Below, in pieces: positions 40,427-48,332 of a stretch of DNA of 64,000 bases (position 1 is its first letter; every line of letters begins with the position of its first letter). The position numbers were made by a program, and so were the translations under genes. The stretch comes from Microbacterium maritypicum. Lineage in GTDB: Bacteria > Actinomycetota > Actinomycetes > Actinomycetales > Microbacteriaceae. The notes beneath the pieces were generated by a model. That model saw only the letters and a list, made by a program, of their open reading frames with translations, was not told where the DNA came from and did no database searches. The stretch covers positions 1,240,001 to 1,304,000 of the forward strand of contig NZ_CP168030.1 in NCBI RefSeq assembly GCF_041529975.1, read 5' to 3'.

Positions 40427-41071
40427 ATGACACGTGTCCGCATGGACCTGTTCGCCTCGCTGGACGGCTACACGCCGTCGGATGCGACCCCCGAGAATCC
40501 GATGGGCGAAGACTGGGCGCGACTTACCGCTGCGTATGCCGCCACCCGAACTTTTCGCGAGAACGTCTTCGGGGACACGAGCGGCGCGGGAACGACCGGC
40601 GTCGATGACCGTCATGCGGCCGCGTTCTTCGACGGAGTCGGCTCAGAGATCATGGGTGCCGGCATGTTCGGACTCCACTCCTTCCCCGACGATCCGGACT
40701 GGAAGGGCTGGTGGGGTGACACGCCTCCGTTCGGCACCCCGGTCTACGTCCTCACCCACACGGCACCTCGGGCGCCGCTTCCGATGAACGGCGGAACCAC
40801 CTTCCACTTCCGCGACGCCCCGATCGACGAGGTGCTCGCCGAGGCGAAGGAAGCCGCCGGCGACCTCGACGTGCGCGTCGGCGGAGGGTACCGAACGGCG
40901 CGAGACTTCCTGCGCGCAGGGCTGATCGACGACCTGCACCTCATGGTCGCCCCGATCTTCCTCGGTCGAGGGCATCGGCTGTGGGACGACCTGGTCGGCT
41001 TCGAGCTCACCCACGAGGTGACGACAGAAGTCGCCGATAGCGGCGCGATCCACGTCACTCTGGCCCGATAG
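40427..41071 (+). CDS. RibD C-terminal/dihydrofolate reductase-like protein
   Basis: 214 residues. VRMDLFASLDGYTPSDATP, MGAGMFG, and DLDVRVGGGYRTARDFLRAG with LIDDLHLMVAPIFLGRG place it in the RibD_C/DHFR-like family (NADPH-dependent reductases). It begins one base after the arsR stop. Substrate unknown. Confidence 0.85.
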   Translation: MTRVRMDLFASLDGYTPSDATPENPMGEDWARLTAAYAATRTFRENVFGDTSGAGTTGVDDRHAAAFFDGVGSEIMGAGMFGLHSFPDDPDWKGWWGDTPPFGTPVYVLTHTAPRAPLPMNGGTTFHFRDAPIDEVLAEAKEAAGDLDVRVGGGYRTARDFLRAGLIDDLHLMVAPIFLGRGHRLWDDLVGFELTHEVTTEVADSGAIHVTLAR

Positions 41072-41080
41072 GAGGCGGGG

Positions 41081-41542
41081 ATGACGATCGAACGCCGACT
41101 CGCGCGCTCCGGATTCACCCTGACCCGCGACTATGCGGCGCCCGTCGAGCGCGTCTGGGCGGCGTTCGCCGACGAGGACAGCAAGCGGAGCTGGTGGGGC
41201 GACGCCGACCGCATCAGTACTCGGGAGTGGGTGTTCGACTTCCGCGTCGGCGGCCGCGACATCGACGAGGGCAAGTTCCACGGCGGTCCGGTTTCACGGT
41301 ACGAGGCGACGTACACCGACATCGTCGAACACGTCCGCATCGTCACGACGTACGACATGTGGCTCGACGGGGCCCACATGTCGACGTCGGTCGCGTCGTT
41401 GGAGTTCGAACCGATCGATGCCGGTACCCGCTTCACGCACACGGAGCACGGCGTCTTCTTCGACCAGTTCTGGGCGGACGGGCAGGGGCGTGAGGACGGC
41501 ACGCGCGGTCTCCTCGACGCCCTGGGTCGCCACCTCGCCTGA
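41081..41542 (+). CDS. SRPBCC (AHSA1-like) protein
   Basis: 153 residues of the START/AHSA1 type: TRDYAAPVERVWAAFADEDS, SWWGDADRISTREWVFDFRV and DAGTRFTHTEHGVFFDQF. It probably binds a hydrophobic ligand. ArsR, RibD-like and AHSA1 genes in this order are a recurrent actinobacterial set. A weak GACCT/AGGTC hairpin sits at the stop. Confidence 0.85.
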   Translation: MTIERRLARSGFTLTRDYAAPVERVWAAFADEDSKRSWWGDADRISTREWVFDFRVGGRDIDEGKFHGGPVSRYEATYTDIVEHVRIVTTYDMWLDGAHMSTSVASLEFEPIDAGTRFTHTEHGVFFDQFWADGQGREDGTRGLLDALGRHLA

Positions 41543-41554
41543 CCTCCGCAGGTC

Positions 41555-41857
41555 TCAGCGGGTGAGCAGCGCGACCACGACGATGATGGCGGCGATCGCC
41601 ACGACCAGCGCGGCCCAGCCCAGCCAGCTCTCCCGCGGCGGGCGTCCCATCGCGGGAGGAGACCCCAGTCGGAGGCGGATGGCGTCGGCTTCGGCCTCGA
41701 GTTCTTCCTCGCCATCGTCCGGGGGGAACGTGGCGAGCGTCCCGCGCAGTCGCTCGCGCGCGATCACCTCGAGTTCGACCTGGATGTCGGCCAGACGGCG
41801 CTCCAGCTCCGCCCGCTCTTGAGCGGGGAGTGCCTCGCGGTGCCCGTGGTCGCTCAC
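41555..41857 (-). CDS. Small membrane protein
   Basis: 100 residues from a GTG. A hydrophilic helical region (AELERRLADIQVELEVIARE), then RLRLGSPPAMG and a C-terminal membrane helix (WLGWAALVVAIAAIIVVVAL). Tail-anchored. It is 4 bases downstream of the VOC gene and likely cotranscribed with it. Function unknown. Confidence 0.65.
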   Translation of the reverse strand: MSDHGHREALPAQERAELERRLADIQVELEVIARERLRGTLATFPPDDGEEELEAEADAIRLRLGSPPAMGRPPRESWLGWAALVVAIAAIIVVVALLTR

Positions 41858-41861
41858 GGGG

Positions 41862-42260
41862 TCAATCGTCGGACTCGATGGCGAGGGTGTTTCCGTCGGG
41901 GTCTTCCACCCAGGCGATGCGGCCACCGCCCGCACGCGGTCCGATCCCATGATCGTCTTGCCCGAATCCCTCGTAGCGGAGGGGTTGCGCCCCCGCGGCC
42001 TTCAAGCCGGCGACGACCGCATCGATGTCGTCGACGTACCAGGTGGCCACTGTCGAGCGCGTCGAACCCGCAGTGGGCGTCTCGAAAACGTTGAGCACGG
42101 TCCCCTGCCCGCAGGCGTAGAACCGAGCGCCTCCTTGGATTCCGGCACTCGGGCCGATGCTCACGGGGACGAGGCCCAGCACTTGCTCGTAGAACGCCGC
42201 CGACCGTTCGATATCGGTCACCCCGATCGAGGCCCTGACCGGGTAATTGCCTAGCGTCAT
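41862..42260 (-). CDS. VOC-family (glyoxalase-like) protein
   Basis: 132 residues. Two beta-alpha-beta-beta-beta modules: VRASIGVTDIERSAAFYEQV and TVATWYVDDIDAVVAGLKAA, with WVEDPDGNTLAI at the end containing a conserved metal-ligand-like Glu. It could be a glyoxalase, dioxygenase or resistance protein. Start ATG precedes the MTLGNYPVRAS strand with no obvious Shine-Dalgarno. Confidence 0.85.
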   Translation of the reverse strand: MTLGNYPVRASIGVTDIERSAAFYEQVLGLVPVSIGPSAGIQGGARFYACGQGTVLNVFETPTAGSTRSTVATWYVDDIDAVVAGLKAAGAQPLRYEGFGQDDHGIGPRAGGGRIAWVEDPDGNTLAIESDD

Positions 42261-42359
42261 GAAGTCACCATGCTCTCGAACTCTGTGAGATCCATGCGAG
42301 GGCGAAGCGCTCCAGGACCATCCTTAGACTTCCGAACACATTCCGAATAGAATGAACGC

Positions 42360-42818
42360 ATGACGATCCTCAACGACCTCCGCACGACGACTCGGCGCTC
42401 GTCCGATCTCAGCAAGCACTCCGCTGACGTCTTCGCCGAGGCGGAGGACCACACGGTCCAGATCACGCGCCGAGACGGTGAGCCGCTCGTACTGATGTCG
42501 CAGCGTGAGGCCGACGCCCGCGCGGCGCTGCTGCAGTTCGCCGCCGACCTGATCACGGTCACGCTCGACGAGGAGGGCACTCTCGCGTCGCGGATGGCTG
42601 ACCGCTTCCCGTGGATGCTGGCGCTCTCCGATACCGACCAGGCGACGTGCGCACGGGATCTCGTCGATGCGGCTCGCGCATCGTTCGCCACAGGACAGCC
42701 CCATCTGGCGATCGCGGAGCTCACGTCCTGGCGGGAGACGGCGACCGCGATCGCCGCAGGGCTCTCCGCTCGACCTGCGGAGTGGCTGGATCACGACGAG
42801 CTGATCGAGCGTCCCTGA
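42360..42818 (+). CDS. Phd/YefM-like antitoxin
   Basis: 152 residues. The N-terminal 50 residues (LRTTTRRSSDLSKHSADVFA, then VQITRRDGEPLVLMSQREAD) match the DNA-binding fold of Phd/YefM antitoxins. The C-terminal 100 residues are longer than usual. Leaderless start: TAGAAT, 6 bases, ATG. It is followed two bases later by a RelE-like toxin gene. Confidence 0.8.
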   Translation: MTILNDLRTTTRRSSDLSKHSADVFAEAEDHTVQITRRDGEPLVLMSQREADARAALLQFAADLITVTLDEEGTLASRMADRFPWMLALSDTDQATCARDLVDAARASFATGQPHLAIAELTSWRETATAIAAGLSARPAEWLDHDELIERP

Positions 42819-42820
42819 GC

Positions 42821-43162
42821 GTGGCCAAGGACGACCTGGTCGCCAGGCCCACGAAGAAGACCGAATACACGATCCGATACGCGACCGCCGGCGCCCGCAG
42901 GGGTTGGCGCGACCTCGTCGCGACCATCCGCAACCCCATGGCCGATACATGGGACTTCCTCACGGGAAGCCCTCTCGAGCGAACACCGACGAACTATCCG
43001 CTGCGAGGCGAGCTGCAGTTCATCCAGCGCGGCAACGCTCGTCACGAGCGCTGGCAGCACAAGCCGACCGCCCAGGGTGATGCGCGAATCTGGTTCTACG
43101 TCGACGGTGGCGACGTGTTGATCGAGCAGGTGCACACGCATCACCCGAACGCGACGAAGTAG
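42821..43162 (+). CDS. RelE-like toxin
   Basis: 113 residues from a GTG two bases past the antitoxin stop. YTIRYATAGARRGWRDLVAT, LERTPTNYPLRGELQFIQRG, and ERWQHKPTAQGDARIWFYVD, then VHTHHPNATK, fit a RelE/ParE-type fold with basic residues near the C-terminus. The RelE superfamily inhibits translation by cutting mRNA on the ribosome; conservation of catalytic residues could not be checked. Confidence 0.75.
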   Translation: MAKDDLVARPTKKTEYTIRYATAGARRGWRDLVATIRNPMADTWDFLTGSPLERTPTNYPLRGELQFIQRGNARHERWQHKPTAQGDARIWFYVDGGDVLIEQVHTHHPNATK

Positions 43163-43230
43163 CGAGCCACTTCTGGTGCACTCGCCCACGGCCGGGGCCG
43201 GTCCGGTGACTGACGGGTGGGTTCGACCCC

Positions 43231-44931
43231 TCAGCGATCCTTGAGCAGCTCGTCCCGCACCTGGCGACGCAGCACCTTGCCGATGAGCGACCGGGGCAGG
43301 TCGTCGACGGCGGTGATGCGGCGCGGCACCTTGTAGGGCGTGAGCCTGGTGCGGCAGAAGTCGCGGAGCGCATCCACGTCGAGGGTGGCGCCCTCGCGGA
43401 GCACGACCGCGGCGGCGACGTCTTCTCCGCCGTGGGGCCTCGGAAGACCGATGACGGCGGCGGCGGTGACATCCGGGTGCGCCGCGAGCACGTCTTCCAC
43501 CTCGCTGGGTGACACGTTGAACCCGCCCGTGATGATGAGTTCCTTGAGGCGGTCGACGATGCTCACGAACCCGTCGTCCGAGACCTCGGCGATGTCTCCG
43601 GTGCGGAGCCAGCCGTCTGCCAGCAGCGCATCCGCCGTATCGCCCGGACGCCCCCAGTAGCCCTGGAAGACCTGAGGCCCACGGATGAGGAGCTCTCCGC
43701 GCTCGCCGGCCGGCATGTCGACATCGGTGTCCTCGGGGTCGACGACGCGGATCTCGGTGCTCGGGAAGGGCACGCCGACGGTGCCGGGACGACGGGTCGG
43801 CCCCATCGGATTGCCTAGTGCCACCGGCGAGCTCTCGGTCATGCCGTAGCCCTCGACGAGGAGGCCGCCGGTCGCCTCCTCCCACCGCTTCACCGTCGCG
43901 ACCGGAAGGCTCATCGCGCCGGAGATGGCGAAGCGGACCGTCGAGAGATCGATGGTCCCGCGCGTGGCTGCGCGAGCCAGAGCGTCGTAGATCGGCGGCA
44001 CGGCGGGGAGGAAGGTGGGCGGAGTCGAGCGCGCCGCGGCGGTGACCAGCCCCAGATCGAACGCGGGGAACAGGACGAGCCGCGCGCCGATGCTCATCGC
44101 GAACGTGAGGCACAGCGTCATCCCGTACGCGTGGAACAGCGGCAGCACGCCGTAGAACGTCTCCTCGCCGTCGACGAGCCCTGGTACCCACGCCCGTCCC
44201 TGCATCGCGTTGGCGCGGAGGTTCGAGTGCGTGAGGATCGCGCCCTTCGGAACGCCCGTCGTCCCGCTCGTGTACTGCAACAGCGCGGTGTCGCCCAAGG
44301 CGGGACCGGGCACGCGTCGCGAGAGCCGGCGATGGTCGATGAGACTCTTCCAGGCGACGAGGTGCCGTGCCTTCGGTGTGCTGGTCAGCTTCGCTCGCGC
44401 CTCACGAGCCTTGGGGATCGGGAGTCGGAGCGCGACGCGCTTCGACAGGGGCATCGCCGCGGTGATGTCGACGCTGACGATGTGCTCGACCCGGAGGTCG
44501 GCGGGAAAACCTGCGACCATGTCGGCGGCCTTGTCCCACACGATGGCGACGCGCGCGCCGTGATCCTCGAACTGGTGTCGCAGCTCGCGAGGCGTGTAGA
44601 GGGGGTTGTGCTCGACCACGATCGCGCCGAGTCGCAGAGTCGCATAGAAGGCCACGACATGCTGCGGGCAGTTGGGAAGCACGAGGGCGACGCGATCGCC
44701 CTTGCCGACCCCGAGCCGCCGGAGACCTTCGGCGGCTCGCTCGATCTGCTCCCCGAGCTCCCGGTACGTCGTGACCGCGCCGAAGAAATCCAGTGCCGGA
44801 CGCCGGCCGAACGCCTTCACGCTCGCCGACAGCATCTCCGGGAGGGTCTGCGTCGGCTCGTCGATCTCCGCGGGGACGCCCTCCGCGTACGAATCGAGCC
44901 AGGGGCGTGAAGAGAGGGGAGGAACGGCCAT
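43231..44931 (-). CDS. Long-chain fatty acid-CoA ligase (AMP-binding)
   Basis: 566 residues. ANL enzyme: A3 motif LQYTSGTTGVPKGA, A5 VEGYGMTESSPV, A7 GWLRTGDIAE, A8 RLKELIITGGFNVSP and A10 near GKVLRRQVRDE with the catalytic Lys. The start follows GGATGGAGGC. It activates fatty acids to CoA thioesters for beta-oxidation or lipid synthesis. No close partner gene; the neighbours are unrelated. Confidence 0.9.
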   Translation of the reverse strand: MAVPPLSSRPWLDSYAEGVPAEIDEPTQTLPEMLSASVKAFGRRPALDFFGAVTTYRELGEQIERAAEGLRRLGVGKGDRVALVLPNCPQHVVAFYATLRLGAIVVEHNPLYTPRELRHQFEDHGARVAIVWDKAADMVAGFPADLRVEHIVSVDITAAMPLSKRVALRLPIPKAREARAKLTSTPKARHLVAWKSLIDHRRLSRRVPGPALGDTALLQYTSGTTGVPKGAILTHSNLRANAMQGRAWVPGLVDGEETFYGVLPLFHAYGMTLCLTFAMSIGARLVLFPAFDLGLVTAAARSTPPTFLPAVPPIYDALARAATRGTIDLSTVRFAISGAMSLPVATVKRWEEATGGLLVEGYGMTESSPVALGNPMGPTRRPGTVGVPFPSTEIRVVDPEDTDVDMPAGERGELLIRGPQVFQGYWGRPGDTADALLADGWLRTGDIAEVSDDGFVSIVDRLKELIITGGFNVSPSEVEDVLAAHPDVTAAAVIGLPRPHGGEDVAAAVVLREGATLDVDALRDFCRTRLTPYKVPRRITAVDDLPRSLIGKVLRRQVRDELLKDR

Positions 44932-44983
44932 GCCTCCATCCTGCCGGGGAATGCCGGTGCCTGTCAGGCCGGCCGCCGTCGAT

Positions 44984-45379
44984 TCACCCCACGAACAGCA
45001 GGATGATCGAGAGCGTGACCGCCGCAGCACCGACGCTGGCGAGCGTGACTCCGAGCACCTGGACGGCATGGAGGAGAGGGCGGCGGGGTTCGAATCGCAT
45101 CAGGCTGGGGTGGTGTTCGCTGACGAACGCATCGACCTCTTCGCGGCCCTGCCAGTGGCCGGATTCGTCGGCGCGGAGCGGGCGCTCCCAGAAGTCGCCG
45201 GCGGTGAACCATCGGGCACGGGCGCGGCCGTCGTCCTCGAGGATGAAGACCTCATGCGGCACCCAGCGGCCATCGTGCACTTTCACCAGGAAGACGATGA
45301 GAAGCAGGGGGAGACCGACCCCGAGGCCGATCCACGACAGGATCTCGGCGATCAGCCCGATCGCATCGGCAGCATCCAT
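44984..45379 (-). CDS. Two-helix membrane protein of unknown function
   Basis: 131 residues from an ATG preceded by GGAGAACGGAG. Membrane helices at both ends (AEILSWIGLGVGLPLLLIVF and LGVTLASVGAAAVTLSIILL), with an intervening cytoplasmic or extracytoplasmic domain (ILEDDGRARARWFTAGDF, WERPLRADESGHWQGREEVD). Not recognised. It is divergent from the kinase gene. Confidence 0.65.
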   Translation of the reverse strand: MDAADAIGLIAEILSWIGLGVGLPLLLIVFLVKVHDGRWVPHEVFILEDDGRARARWFTAGDFWERPLRADESGHWQGREEVDAFVSEHHPSLMRFEPRRPLLHAVQVLGVTLASVGAAAVTLSIILLFVG

Positions 45380-45516
45380 GATCGGCTCCGTTCTCCTGAG
45401 AAAACAGTACCGGGGGTGTGTGGGCGCTCGTGTCAAGGCCCGAGCCTCGAGCGCGTCGAATCCGTAAGGTGGGCGTTCGCCGCCCGATACCCGACGGGCG
45501 TCAGGAGGATTCGACG

Positions 45517-46896
45517 ATGACCGATGACTCGCTTCCTACCGAAGCGCTGCTCGATGGGCGCTATCAGCTGCAGGAATGCGTCGGGCAGGGCGGTATGGCC
45601 CGCGTGTATCGCGCCGACGACATCTTCCTCGGCCGCACCGTGGCGATCAAGATGCTGCGCGAGGAGATGGACGACGCCCAGTCATCCGGTCGTGCGCGCA
45701 GCGAGATGACGGTGCTCGCCTCGCTCAATCACCCCGGCCTGGTCACGCTCTATGACGCGCAGCTCGTCCCGGGGCGAGCCGAGTACCTGGTGATGGAGTT
45801 CATCGATGGGCCGACCTTGTCCGCCCGCATCGCGCAGGGGCCGCTCGCGCCCGCGGAGGTCGCCCGGCTCGCAGCGGACCTCGCCGAGGCGCTGCATGTC
45901 GTGCACGGCGCCGGCATCGTGCATCGCGACATCAAGCCGTCGAACGTGTTGATGTCGCGGACGCCGCTCGCCGGCAGCCGGTCGGGGGCGAAACTCGCCG
46001 ACTTCGGGATCTCCGTCCTCGTCGACGGCGCGCGGCTCACCACCCCCGGGCTCGTGATCGGAACCGCGGCGTATCTCGCCCCGGAGCAGTTGAGAGGGGA
46101 GCCGCCCGCTCCGCCCGCCGACATCTATTCGCTGGGGCTGGTGCTGCTCGAGGCCCTCACCGGTGCGCGAGCCTTCCCGGAGGCCGAGGGTATCGGTGCC
46201 GCGATGGCCCGGCTCATCGAGACGCCGGAGGTGCCGGCGGTGCTGGGATCCGAGTGGTCCACCCTCCTGACCCGGATGCTGGCAGCGGACCCGGGTGATC
46301 GGCCGCGCGCCTCGGAGGTGTTCGCTGCCTCGTCGGCACTCGCGACGGCAGCGACGGCACCGTCAGCATCGTCGCGTCCGGCACCTCCTGCGCCTCCGCG
46401 TCCTGCCGTCCCGGCCACGGTCGCCGCGATGGCCGCAGCGGGCGCCGTGTCATCGCCGGCCACCACCCCGACCCTCCTTCTTCCCGACGGCGCTGTCCGA
46501 CCGCGCGGTCGGACAGCGCGAAAGGCTCGCAGACGTCGCCGGGGGATTATCGGCGGCGCGGTGGTCGCGGCATCCGTCCTGACCGGGGTGTGGCTGTCGG
46601 GCATCGGCCCCGTGGATCCGGACGTGACCGACACGGTCGACACCGAGCAGTCTCCCGCGACGACTCCGGAGCCCTCCGTGACACCCGTGAACGCTCCGGA
46701 CCAGCCTGCTGAGCCTGCCGAGCCGGTCGTGCCCGCCGAGGACACCGAGCCCGGCGGTGGAAAGCCGACCGACGAGCAGAAAGCCGCCGAGAAAGCGGCC
46801 AGGGAAGCAGAGAAGGCGCAGCAGAAGGCTGAAGAAGAGGCCAGGAAGCAGGCGGAGAAGGTGCAGAAAGAGGCGGAGAAGCGGGGCGACGGTTAG
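45517..46896 (+). CDS. Membrane-anchored Ser/Thr protein kinase
   Basis: 459 residues. Kinase domain, residues 13-275: GQGGMARVYRADD (Gly loop), VAIK (Lys45), HRDIKPSN (Asp138), DFG, and a conserved APE (LAPEQL). A Pro/Ala-rich linker precedes a membrane helix near 340-360 (GIIGGAVVAASVLTGVWLSG). The outside part is a PT/E-rich stalk ending in a Lys/Glu/Ala coiled tail (EKAAREAEKAQQKAEEEARK). There is no PASTA domain, so it is unlike PknB. Good Shine-Dalgarno TCAGGAGGAT. Its signal is unknown. Confidence 0.9.
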   Translation: MTDDSLPTEALLDGRYQLQECVGQGGMARVYRADDIFLGRTVAIKMLREEMDDAQSSGRARSEMTVLASLNHPGLVTLYDAQLVPGRAEYLVMEFIDGPTLSARIAQGPLAPAEVARLAADLAEALHVVHGAGIVHRDIKPSNVLMSRTPLAGSRSGAKLADFGISVLVDGARLTTPGLVIGTAAYLAPEQLRGEPPAPPADIYSLGLVLLEALTGARAFPEAEGIGAAMARLIETPEVPAVLGSEWSTLLTRMLAADPGDRPRASEVFAASSALATAATAPSASSRPAPPAPPRPAVPATVAAMAAAGAVSSPATTPTLLLPDGAVRPRGRTARKARRRRRGIIGGAVVAASVLTGVWLSGIGPVDPDVTDTVDTEQSPATTPEPSVTPVNAPDQPAEPAEPVVPAEDTEPGGGKPTDEQKAAEKAAREAEKAQQKAEEEARKQAEKVQKEAEKRGDG

Positions 46897-46919
46897 ATCC
46901 TCCGGCCTCGGACGGCTCG

Positions 46920-47129
46920 CTACTCGACGATGCAGGCCGAGCTCACGGTGAGGTGGACCAGGCCGTCGGTGCTCGATGTGTCCCGCACGCTCATCCGCTC
47001 CACGGGGCGGCCCTCGCTGTAGCGGATGTCCTCCTGCATGGCACGATCCTTCTCGTACCCGGCCCGGTCCCAGTGTGCCTCGAGACCGCACTGCGGCGTA
47101 CGCCCTTCGACCCAGGACACTGTCGGCAT
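46920..47129 (-). CDS. Small hypothetical protein
   Basis: 69 residues: MPTVSWVEGRTPQCGLEAHW, and DIRYSEGRPVERMSVRDTSS with two Cys. It looks protein-like but has no recognised homologue; it may be the C-terminal part of a longer protein with an alternative start. It is convergent with the kinase gene, 23 bases apart. Confidence 0.45.
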   Translation of the reverse strand: MPTVSWVEGRTPQCGLEAHWDRAGYEKDRAMQEDIRYSEGRPVERMSVRDTSSTDGLVHLTVSSACIVE

Positions 47130-47186
47130 CCGGTGAGCGTCGACCGGCGAACCCGCAGAAGCGATCCGACCGCTGGTCCTCAGCGG

Positions 47187-47390
47187 TCAGTTCGTTCCGG
47201 GCGGGAGCTTGTCGACGCCGTGCCGGTTCGGCTTGCCGGGTTCGGCTGCCGTCTCGGGCGAGGCGTGGGTTTCGCCGACGGGTGCCTCGGAGGTCGGATA
47301 GCTCGGCTCTTCGATCTCGATCGCCTTGTCCCGCTCTTCGAGGGGAGGCAGGTGGTCCAGGGGCTGTTTGATGTCGTCTGGGTGTGTCAT
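47187..47390 (-). CDS. Small acidic hypothetical protein
   Basis: 67 residues (MTHPDDIKQPLDHLPPLEER, EEPSYPTSEAPVGETHASPE), acidic and Pro-rich with no predicted fold; probably disordered. The ATG at 47390 has no obvious Shine-Dalgarno. Confidence 0.5.
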   Translation of the reverse strand: MTHPDDIKQPLDHLPPLEERDKAIEIEEPSYPTSEAPVGETHASPETAAEPGKPNRHGVDKLPPGTN

Positions 47391-47450
47391 GCCCCGAGGA
47401 TGCGACGCTCCGGAAGAGAACGCCAGGGGGTTGCGCACGTGCGAATCAGG

Positions 47451-47582
47451 TCACTCGTCCTGGTCGGCGACGTCGATATCGTCGTCCTCGTCGATGTCGT
47501 CATCGGTGGACGGCATGTCCGGGTCGATGCCGACGGCGTCGACGAGGGGCTGGTCATCGTGGTTGTTCTGCGGATCTGACAT
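47451..47582 (-). CDS. Very small acidic protein
   Basis: 43 residues, a run of Asp and Glu near the C-terminus (DPDMPSTDDDIDEDDDIDVA). Probably disordered. Small acidic proteins with similar composition sit nearby, suggesting either a genuine family or biased composition. The ORF is short and confidence is moderate. Confidence 0.45.
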   Translation of the reverse strand: MSDPQNNHDDQPLVDAVGIDPDMPSTDDDIDEDDDIDVADQDE

Positions 47583-47722
47583 CAGAGACTCCGTTCGGAC
47601 GAAAGGGATGGGGAGTTCAGTCTCGCCCTGCCGGCCCGGGCACGCGTGCCCATTGACAGACGCGTGCGCCGGGCCGGACAATCCCGACCCTCGTCGGCTC
47701 GCCCGCCGGCGTCTCGTCGACG

Positions 47723-48007
47723 TCAGGCGGTGGCCAGCGGGGGCAGATGCGGGATCGGAACCGGGCGTCCGGCACGGCTCGGCGAGTGGAACCGCTGCAC
47801 GTCCTCCAGAACATCCGCCGCAGACATGTAGTAGGTCGCGAGCGGCAGGTCTCGTAGCCAGACGGCCTCGACCTCGACCGTGTCGACCTGATAGATGCAG
47901 GCGACCGTGCGGCGCGAGTCATCCGCGGCGTAGCGGTGGTCGAGGATCAGCCACTCGGTATCGGTGATCTTCCTGAGCTCGAATCGGGGATCGGGCATCG
48001 TGAACAT
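47723..48007 (-). CDS. Hypothetical protein
   Basis: 94 residues (MFTMPDPRFELRKITDTEWL, CIYQVDTVEVEAVWLRDLPL, then a C-terminal Pro-rich tail). Mixed alpha/beta, cytoplasmic, not recognised. ATG at 48007 (or 47998) follows GAG...TTGAG. Only the repeat cluster at 48185..48325 separates it from the ThrE gene. Confidence 0.6.
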   Translation of the reverse strand: MFTMPDPRFELRKITDTEWLILDHRYAADDSRRTVACIYQVDTVEVEAVWLRDLPLATYYMSAADVLEDVQRFHSPSRAGRPVPIPHLPPLATA

Positions 48008-48184
48008 CTCAACACTCCAATCAGTCGGCCGGCATCGGCTGTCGAGGAGCGCACCGCATCCGAGGATGCTGATCTCTGCATCGTGCGGTGGAACGGGCGC
48101 CCTTTCAGCCCGCCGGAATTCACGGAAATTATACGTCCGACCCGATATGTTGCTCAACTTCCGGTGCGCGTCGTTCGGGTGGGT

Positions 48185-48268
48185 CGCCGAGTGCACGGCG
48201 TGCCCTCGAGTGCACGGCTCGTCGACGCGGATAGCCCGTGCACTCGGCGACAAACCGTGCACTCGGCG
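48185..48268. repeat. Four-copy palindromic repeat
   Basis: CGCCGAGTGCACGG (48185..48198) and CTCGAGTGCACGG (48205..48217) are followed by two inverted copies, CCGTGCACTCGGCG (48236..48249 and 48255..48268). It lies inside a 325-base gap (48008..48332) that contains no gene; the remainder is AT-richer sequence upstream of 47723..48007. It can fold into a large hairpin and resembles a REP-type element. Confidence 0.75.
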
Positions 48269-48270
48269 GG

Positions 48271-48325
48271 GAGAGGAGCGAGAGGAGCGAGAGGAGTGAG
48301 AGGAGTGAGAGGAGGCGAGAGGGGA
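48271..48325. repeat. 9-bp purine-rich tandem repeat
   Basis: Six units of the form GAGAGGAGY (GAGAGGAGC twice, GAGAGGAGT twice, then two diverged units). It starts 2 bases after the palindromic repeats and ends 7 bases before the stop codon of the convergent-reading ThrE gene on the minus strand. Confidence 0.75.
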
Positions 48326-48332
48326 CCGGGGG

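Noticed and set aside
41541..41554. A 5-bp hairpin GACCT/AGGTC as terminator
   Set aside because: Too short and without a T tract; kept only as a remark in the AHSA1-like entry.
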